Source: an uncultured Prevotella sp. (lineage in GTDB: Bacteria; Bacteroidota; Bacteroidia; Bacteroidales; Bacteroidaceae). From it: a DNA stretch of 11,933 nt. Position 1 is the stretch's first letter. Every line of letters starts with the position of its first letter. A program made the position numbers and the translations under genes. This document shows positions 7,830 through 11,933 of the stretch, piece by piece. The notes below the pieces were generated by a model, which was not told where the DNA came from, did not search any database, and saw nothing but the letters and a program-made list of their open reading frames with translations. Location: positions 1 through 11,933 of the forward strand of contig CAKOVA010000060.1 of NCBI GenBank assembly GCA_934120735.1, written 5' to 3'.

Positions 7830-7861
7830 CTTGGAAAATGAATCAATTTATCGTACCTTTG
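7830..7861 (+). promoter_or_regulatory. Candidate Bacteroidota promoter for the acyl-CoA synthetase-prfB operon
   Basis: TACCTTTG at 7854-7861 matches TAnnTTTG exactly. CTTG at 7830-7833 is a three-of-four match to the -33 TTTG, with a 20-bp spacer inside the expected 19-21 range. The start of transcription should fall near 7866-7869, giving a leader of about 25 bases before the ATG at 7892. This is the best two-part promoter in the window. Confidence 0.65.
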
Positions 7862-7891
7862 TGAGTACATCATATAAAAATTTTCTATTTT

Positions 7892-9700
7892 ATGCAAACA
7901 AGACATCACCTTTCCGTACTGATACATGAACAAGCAAAGAAATATGGTTCGCGTGATGCGCTGACCTTTCGTAGCTTTGGCAGTTTGAAGTGGAAAACCG
8001 TTTCTTGGAAGCAGTTCTCTTTGCGTGTGAAACAGGTGTCTAATGCGTTGATTGACTTTGGATTGAAACCACAAGAAAAAATCGGTGTGTTTGCACAAAA
8101 CTGCCTCCAGTATCTGTATTCAGATTTTGGTGCGTATGGAGTTCGGGCCGTTTCCATCCCTTTGTATGCAACCAGCAGTGAGCAGCAGATACAATATATA
8201 ATAAACAATGCACAGATACGCTTCCTCTTTGTTGGCGAACAAGAACAGTATAACAAAGCACATCGTATTTTTTCCCTATGTCCTACACTCGAGCGAATTA
8301 TCATTTTTGATCACAGTGTTCGATTGAGTGCGTACGATACAAATGCTATTTATTTTGAAGACTTTATTAGATTAGGTGAGAATCTGCCACATCAATTGGA
8401 GGTAGAAAAGCGATGGGCAGATGCCAATGATGAGGATATTTGCAACATTCTGTATACCAGTGGAACCACAGGAGTAAGCAAGGGCGTGGTATTGACCTAC
8501 GGTCAGTACGACGCAGCCATGGAAGCAAATGGAAAAAGTGTGCCTGTTGGTGAGCAAGACCGTGTGGTGAGCTTTCTGCCCATTACGCATATTTTTGAAC
8601 GGGGTTGGTTGTATTTGTGTCTAACGGAAGGCGCCCACGTTATTATTAACACGTATCCCAAAGAAATACAGCAGACCATGCGTGAAGTGAAACCTACCGC
8701 TATGTCGGCCGTTCCTCGCTTTTGGGAGAAAGTGTATATAGCGGTGAAAGAGCGCATTGATAGTGCTAATCCCGTACAAAAGAAACTTTTCAACAGGGCA
8801 TTGGCCGTTGGAAAGAAATATAATATCGACTATTTGAGTAAAGGAAAACGACCTCCTTTTGCCTTGTCTACAGAATATCAAGTATATAATAAGAGTGTCA
8901 TGGCATTGGTTCGCAAACAAATTGGTTTGCAGAACCCACACTTCTTTCCAACGGCTGGTGCTTATGTTTCACCAGAAGTCGAAGAGTTTGTTCATTCCAT
9001 CGGTATCAACATGATGGTTGGTTATGGCCTCACTGAGAGCTTGGCCACCGTTTCCTGTGATCGTCTCGACAGGCCATACACGGTTGGCTCGGTAGGCAGA
9101 CCAATAGATGGCATTCAAATTAAGATAGGAGAGAATAATGAAATCCTGCTCAAAGGGCCTACCATCACTAGAGGATATTATGAACTGCCCAATGCGAATG
9201 CAGCTGCTTTTGATGAGGATGGGTTCTTCCATACGGGCGATGCAGGCTACATGAAAGACGGAGAGCTGTACTTGACAGAGCGAATCAAGGATCTGTTCAA
9301 GACGAGTAACGGAAAATATGTCGCACCACAGATGGTGGAGGCGATGCTCTTGGTAGACAAATATGTGGACCAAGTGGTTGTAATCGCTGACCAAAGAAAG
9401 TTTGTTTCGGCATTGATTGTACCAGAGTTCAGGCTCTTGGAAGAATATGCCAGCGATCACGGTATCGCCTATGTGGATAGAGAAGATTTGTGTGAAAACA
9501 AACAGATCAAGGACATGATGATGGAACGCATCAAGACTCTACAGCAGTCGTTGGCCCACTATGAGCAAATCAAGCGATTCACTCTTCTTCCTCACCATTT
9601 CAATATGGAGCGTGGGGAATTGACGGATACATTGAAAATCAGACGTCCAGCCGTCTATAAAATCTACAAGGACGTCATTGACAGCATGTACGAAGAATAA
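7892..9700 (+). CDS. Long-chain fatty acid--CoA ligase (AMP-forming)
   Basis: The 602-residue protein belongs to the adenylate-forming superfamily, of the COG1022 / FAA1-like long-chain type. It activates a fatty acid with ATP to an acyl-AMP and transfers it to CoA. Visible motifs are the phosphate loop YTSGTTGVSKG (188-198), GYGLTES (377-383), the adenine/ribose-binding TGDAGY (448-453), the hinge region around DLFKTSNGKYVAPQ (467-480), and the C-terminal catalytic Lys in DTLKIRRP (582). Residues 230-240 (PITHIFERGW) are typical of long-chain ligases. There is no signal peptide; the family is cytosolic or membrane-associated. The chain length used cannot be read from sequence. The TAA stop shares a base with the prfB start (TAATG at 9698-9702), so the two are probably cotranscribed, though the functions are unrelated. 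Confidence 0.93.
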   Translation: MQTRHHLSVLIHEQAKKYGSRDALTFRSFGSLKWKTVSWKQFSLRVKQVSNALIDFGLKPQEKIGVFAQNCLQYLYSDFGAYGVRAVSIPLYATSSEQQIQYIINNAQIRFLFVGEQEQYNKAHRIFSLCPTLERIIIFDHSVRLSAYDTNAIYFEDFIRLGENLPHQLEVEKRWADANDEDICNILYTSGTTGVSKGVVLTYGQYDAAMEANGKSVPVGEQDRVVSFLPITHIFERGWLYLCLTEGAHVIINTYPKEIQQTMREVKPTAMSAVPRFWEKVYIAVKERIDSANPVQKKLFNRALAVGKKYNIDYLSKGKRPPFALSTEYQVYNKSVMALVRKQIGLQNPHFFPTAGAYVSPEVEEFVHSIGINMMVGYGLTESLATVSCDRLDRPYTVGSVGRPIDGIQIKIGENNEILLKGPTITRGYYELPNANAAAFDEDGFFHTGDAGYMKDGELYLTERIKDLFKTSNGKYVAPQMVEAMLLVDKYVDQVVVIADQRKFVSALIVPEFRLLEEYASDHGIAYVDREDLCENKQIKDMMMERIKTLQQSLAHYEQIKRFTLLPHHFNMERGELTDTLKIRRPAVYKIYKDVIDSMYEE

Positions 9701-10824
9701 TGATAACAAGCGACCAGTTAAAAGATGTGATGGAGCGTGCTGCAGCCCTTCATCGGTATTTGAACATAGACCAGAAAAAAGTAGAGTTCGAAGAAGAACA
9801 ACTACGCACACAAGCACCTGATTTTTGGGAAGATCCTAAGCGGGCCCAAGAACAGATGATTAAGGTCAAGGGTATTGAGAAGTGGCTAGTTGGTTATCAA
9901 CAGGTGCGTCAGTTGGCTGATGAATTGGAGTTGGCATTCGATTTCTATCGTGATGACATGATCACGGAAGACGAGTTGGATGCCGACTATGCCAAGGCTG
10001 TTGCCGCCATAGAGCATCTGGAAATGAAGAACATGCTTCGTCAAACCGAAGATCCCATGGACTGTGTGATGAAGATTAACTCGGGAGCAGGCGGTACAGA
10101 AAGTCAGGATTGGGCACAAATGCTCATGCGTATGTACATGAGATGGGCCGAGGCTCATGATTACAAGTGTACCATCAGTGATATTCAGGACGGTGATGAG
10201 GCCGGCATCAAGAGCGTGACAATGAAGATAGAAGGTGGCGAATATGCATACGGTTACCTGAAGAGTGAGAACGGGGTGCATCGGTTGGTGCGCGTTTCTC
10301 CATTCAATGCCCAGGGAAAGCGCATGACCAGCTTCGCCAGTGTCTTTGTTTCACCCCTGGTGGACGATACCATTGAGGTGTTTGTTGACCCTGCTCGTGT
10401 GTCGTGGGATACCTTCCGGTCGAGTGGTGCAGGTGGACAAAATGTAAATAAGGTGGAGTCTGGCGTTCGTCTTCGCTATCAATACGAAGATCCTGACACA
10501 GGTGAGGAAGAAGAAATTTTAATTGAAAACACCGAAACACGTGACCAACCAAAGAACCGAGCCAAAGCCATGCAGCTCTTGAAGAGCCAACTTTACGACC
10601 GTGCCATGAAGAAACGGTTGGAGGCGCAAGCTAAAATTGAGGCTGGGAAGAAGAAGATAGAATGGGGAAGTCAAATCCGAAGTTATGTTTTTGACGACCG
10701 TCGTGTGAAAGATCACCGCACCAATTATCAGACAACCGATGTAGACGCAGTGATGGATGGTAAGCTGGATGAGTTCATTAAGGCTTACCTCATGGAATTC
10801 CCGGTTGCGGATGAGAATGACTAA
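9700..10824 (+). CDS. prfB: Peptide chain release factor 2 (RF2), no programmed frameshift
   Basis: The 374-residue protein is RF2, which reads UGA and UAA in the ribosomal A site and triggers peptide release. The stop-codon-recognition tripeptide SPF is at 200-202 and the catalytic GGQ at 245-247 in SGAGGQNVNKVESGVR. The residue matching E. coli T246 is Ser241, as in most bacteria. The N-terminal helical domain aligns with E. coli from the first residues. Many bacterial prfB genes need a +1 shift at CUU UGA near codon 25. Here the equivalent codons read TAT TTG AAC (9757-9765) in one open frame, with the TGA out of frame, so RF2 made here should not autoregulate by frameshifting. The ATG overlaps the upstream stop. 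No terminator is evident after it, and a short ORF follows within 23 bp. Confidence 0.96.
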   Translation: MITSDQLKDVMERAAALHRYLNIDQKKVEFEEEQLRTQAPDFWEDPKRAQEQMIKVKGIEKWLVGYQQVRQLADELELAFDFYRDDMITEDELDADYAKAVAAIEHLEMKNMLRQTEDPMDCVMKINSGAGGTESQDWAQMLMRMYMRWAEAHDYKCTISDIQDGDEAGIKSVTMKIEGGEYAYGYLKSENGVHRLVRVSPFNAQGKRMTSFASVFVSPLVDDTIEVFVDPARVSWDTFRSSGAGGQNVNKVESGVRLRYQYEDPDTGEEEEILIENTETRDQPKNRAKAMQLLKSQLYDRAMKKRLEAQAKIEAGKKKIEWGSQIRSYVFDDRRVKDHRTNYQTTDVDAVMDGKLDEFIKAYLMEFPVADEND

Positions 10825-10847
10825 TCAACCTTTAAAATAATACAACT

Positions 10848-10985
10848 ATGAGTGAAAAAAGCAAAATGAATCGAGCTAAGCGCGAGGCAAGACAAGAAAA
10901 ACAAGCGCAGAATGTCATTAAATGGCTCTCCATTGCATTGCTTGTTTGTGCCATCATTTGGATTATTGTCGCCATGAACGTATAA
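10848..10985 (+). CDS. Small single-pass membrane protein (45 aa), unidentified
   Basis: An ATG at 10848 opens a 45-codon frame ending in TAA at 10983-10985. The first 22 residues are strongly charged and mostly basic (KMNRAKREARQEKQAQ). Residues 23-43 form one hydrophobic helix (VIKWLSIALLVCAIIWIIVA), long enough to cross the membrane. The charge pattern predicts the N-terminus in the cytosol. I do not recognise a family. It lies 23 bp after prfB and 3 bp before the CYTH gene, spacing that fits an operon, and it exactly fills what would otherwise be an unexplained gap. Support comes from composition and spacing; conservation was not tested. Confidence 0.7.
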   Translation: MSEKSKMNRAKREARQEKQAQNVIKWLSIALLVCAIIWIIVAMNV

Positions 10986-10988
10986 CGG

Positions 10989-11489
10989 ATGAGCGGATTT
11001 GAGATTGAACGCAAGTTCCTTGTCAAGAAAGGCGGAGCATTCAAGCGTGCCGCCTTTTCCAGTAGTCATATCCAACAGGGATACATACCTTGCCTCAATG
11101 CGACGGTGAGGATTCGTGTTCGTGACGACGAAGCATACCTGACCATCAAGGGAAGATCAACTCATGGCGGAATGACGCGCTATGAGTTTGAGACAAAAAT
11201 CACGCTTGATGAAGCCTCGCATCTACTACAGCTTTGCCAAGGAGGTGTCATCGACAAGCGTCGTTATCTCGTTAAAAGTGGCAATCATGTGTTTGAAGTG
11301 GACGAATTCTACGGCGATAACGAGGGACTTGTTATGGCCGAGGTGGAATTGAAGTCAGAAAATGAACCTTATGAGAAACCAGACTTCATTGGTCCTGAGG
11401 TCACTGGAGATGCGCGTTTCTATAACAAATACATGCTCACGAATCCTTTTTCCGCTTGGAAAGATACGTTGCCAGAAGAATACCGATAA
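10989..11489 (+). CDS. CYTH-domain triphosphatase
   Basis: The 166-residue protein is a single CYTH domain, the fold of short bacterial triphosphate tunnel metalloenzymes such as the Nitrosomonas europaea tripolyphosphatase. The signature ExExK is at E5-I-E7-R-K9. The tunnel's basic and acidic residues follow in order: VRIRVR (about 47-52), TIKGRS (58-63), TRYEFE (68-73), KRRYLV (95-100), FEVDEFYG (107-114), AEVELK (122-127) and the C-terminal TGDARFYNKYM. The expected reaction is hydrolysis of inorganic tripolyphosphate or a nucleoside triphosphate; substrate is not fixed by sequence. The start is supported by ExExK lying at the extreme N-terminus, as is normal. It follows the small membrane protein gene by 3 bp, and its last 53 bp overlap the convergent VanZ-like gene. 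Confidence 0.92.
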   Translation: MSGFEIERKFLVKKGGAFKRAAFSSSHIQQGYIPCLNATVRIRVRDDEAYLTIKGRSTHGGMTRYEFETKITLDEASHLLQLCQGGVIDKRRYLVKSGNHVFEVDEFYGDNEGLVMAEVELKSENEPYEKPDFIGPEVTGDARFYNKYMLTNPFSAWKDTLPEEYR

Positions 11490-11862
11490 GCAATGACAGC
11501 ACAACACCAATGCTGTCGGCCAGAAAATCCATCCACTCGCCACTGCGGTTGCCCCCTGTGCAGGTTGCTTGAACAATTTCTATCAGGCCTCCCATGATGA
11601 TAGGTGCCGCAAATGTGAGGATGAAAAGCTGTTTGTTACTTAGCTTTTGGCGGCTGCGGGCAGTTTCAATCCAAATGCAACATCCCAAAATGGTGTACAA
11701 GGCAACATGCGTCCATTTGTCAATGAGCGTGACACCACTCAATGGGGTTTCTGGAATAGGAATCAAGCAAACAACCCAAATACCAAAGATAAGTACGGTA
11801 GTAAAGGGGTAGCGCTTGATGAATTGTATGATTTGTTGCATAAGAAACCGAACTTTTTTCAT
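11437..11862 (-). CDS. VanZ-like family integral membrane protein
   Basis: With the ATG at 11862 the protein has 141 residues and about four membrane segments (roughly 20-36, 51-67, 79-97 and 113-132), ending in a basic tail (SKRKKDS). VanZ-family marks are DKWTHVALY (48-56) and GLIEIVQ followed by RSGEWMDFLADSIGV (92-120). The molecular function of the family is poorly known; some members affect teicoplanin resistance, but this is no basis for calling resistance here. An upstream in-frame TTG at 11877 is unlikely because a -7 promoter element lies inside that extension. A further Met at 11841 (MQQIIQF) would allow a normal short leader and may be the true start. The 3' end overlaps the CYTH gene tail-to-tail. 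Confidence 0.85.
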   Translation of the reverse strand: MKKVRFLMQQIIQFIKRYPFTTVLIFGIWVVCLIPIPETPLSGVTLIDKWTHVALYTILGCCIWIETARSRQKLSNKQLFILTFAAPIIMGGLIEIVQATCTGGNRSGEWMDFLADSIGVVLSLLIGILLATYLSKRKKDS

Positions 11863-11863
11863 G

Positions 11864-11871
11864 CAAAAATA
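11864..11871 (-). promoter_or_regulatory. Candidate -7 element of the VanZ-like gene promoter
   Basis: Read on the minus strand, this is TATTTTTG, an exact TAnnTTTG match and identical to the element ahead of dut. It ends 1 base before the ATG at 11862. That implies either a leaderless message or that translation begins at the second Met (11841). No -33 box is visible at the expected spacing. Confidence 0.55.
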
Positions 11872-11933
11872 GTGCAAGCCGAAGACAAAGGAAGTTTACT
11901 TACTTTGTTGAGGCGTAGCCTATTTTATGCAAA

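Noticed and set aside
7825..7840. CATTT/AAATG inverted repeat after nhaA, as a terminator
   Set aside because: It has a 5-bp AT-rich stem and no T-run, and it overlaps the promoter of the next gene.
11437..11877. VanZ-like protein as an antibiotic-resistance gene
   Set aside because: The VanZ fold is widespread in genomes without glycopeptide resistance, and no other van gene is present.

Overview
The window looks like a chromosomal core region from a member of the Bacteroidota, most likely Bacteroidales of the Prevotella type. The evidence is the protein character of Dgt, RF2, the DUF4292-like lipoprotein and the EnvC-like protein, start codons without clear Shine-Dalgarno sequences, and several matches to the Bacteroidota -7 promoter element TAnnTTTG. 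Genus is an inference from remembered family resemblance, not from a search. No mobile element, CRISPR array, rRNA or tRNA is visible. Coding density is high and no gene-free stretch exceeds about 105 bases.

Layout. Positions 1-81 hold the last 26 codons of an unidentified rightward gene. It converges on dgt (160-1497, minus), a dNTP triphosphohydrolase. A 101-bp divergent region separates dgt from dut (1599-2036, plus), the dUTPase, so two nucleotide-pool enzymes share one regulatory region. Right behind dut comes a tightly packed set of exported proteins: a periplasmic TPR protein (2049-3848), a DUF4292-like lipoprotein (3845-4744, 4-bp overlap) and an EnvC-like degenerate LytM protein with a long coiled coil and a TolA-like Ala/Glu/Lys helix (4745-6379, no gap). 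These four genes are probably one operon; the last three point to an envelope or cell-separation job.

Next are nhaA (a Na+/H+ antiporter), then, behind its own promoter, a long-chain acyl-CoA synthetase whose stop overlaps the start of prfB (RF2). This prfB is read in one frame and lacks the programmed frameshift found in many bacteria. After prfB come a 45-codon single-pass membrane protein gene (10848-10985) and a CYTH triphosphatase gene 3 bp later. A VanZ-like membrane protein gene comes in on the minus strand and overlaps the CYTH gene tail-to-tail by 53 bp.

Most of this is ordinary housekeeping content. The points most worth a second look are the TPR / lipoprotein / EnvC cassette, the architecture of the EnvC-like protein, the small membrane protein paired with the CYTH enzyme, the frameshift-free prfB, and -7 elements that sit almost on top of the dgt and vanZ-like start codons.
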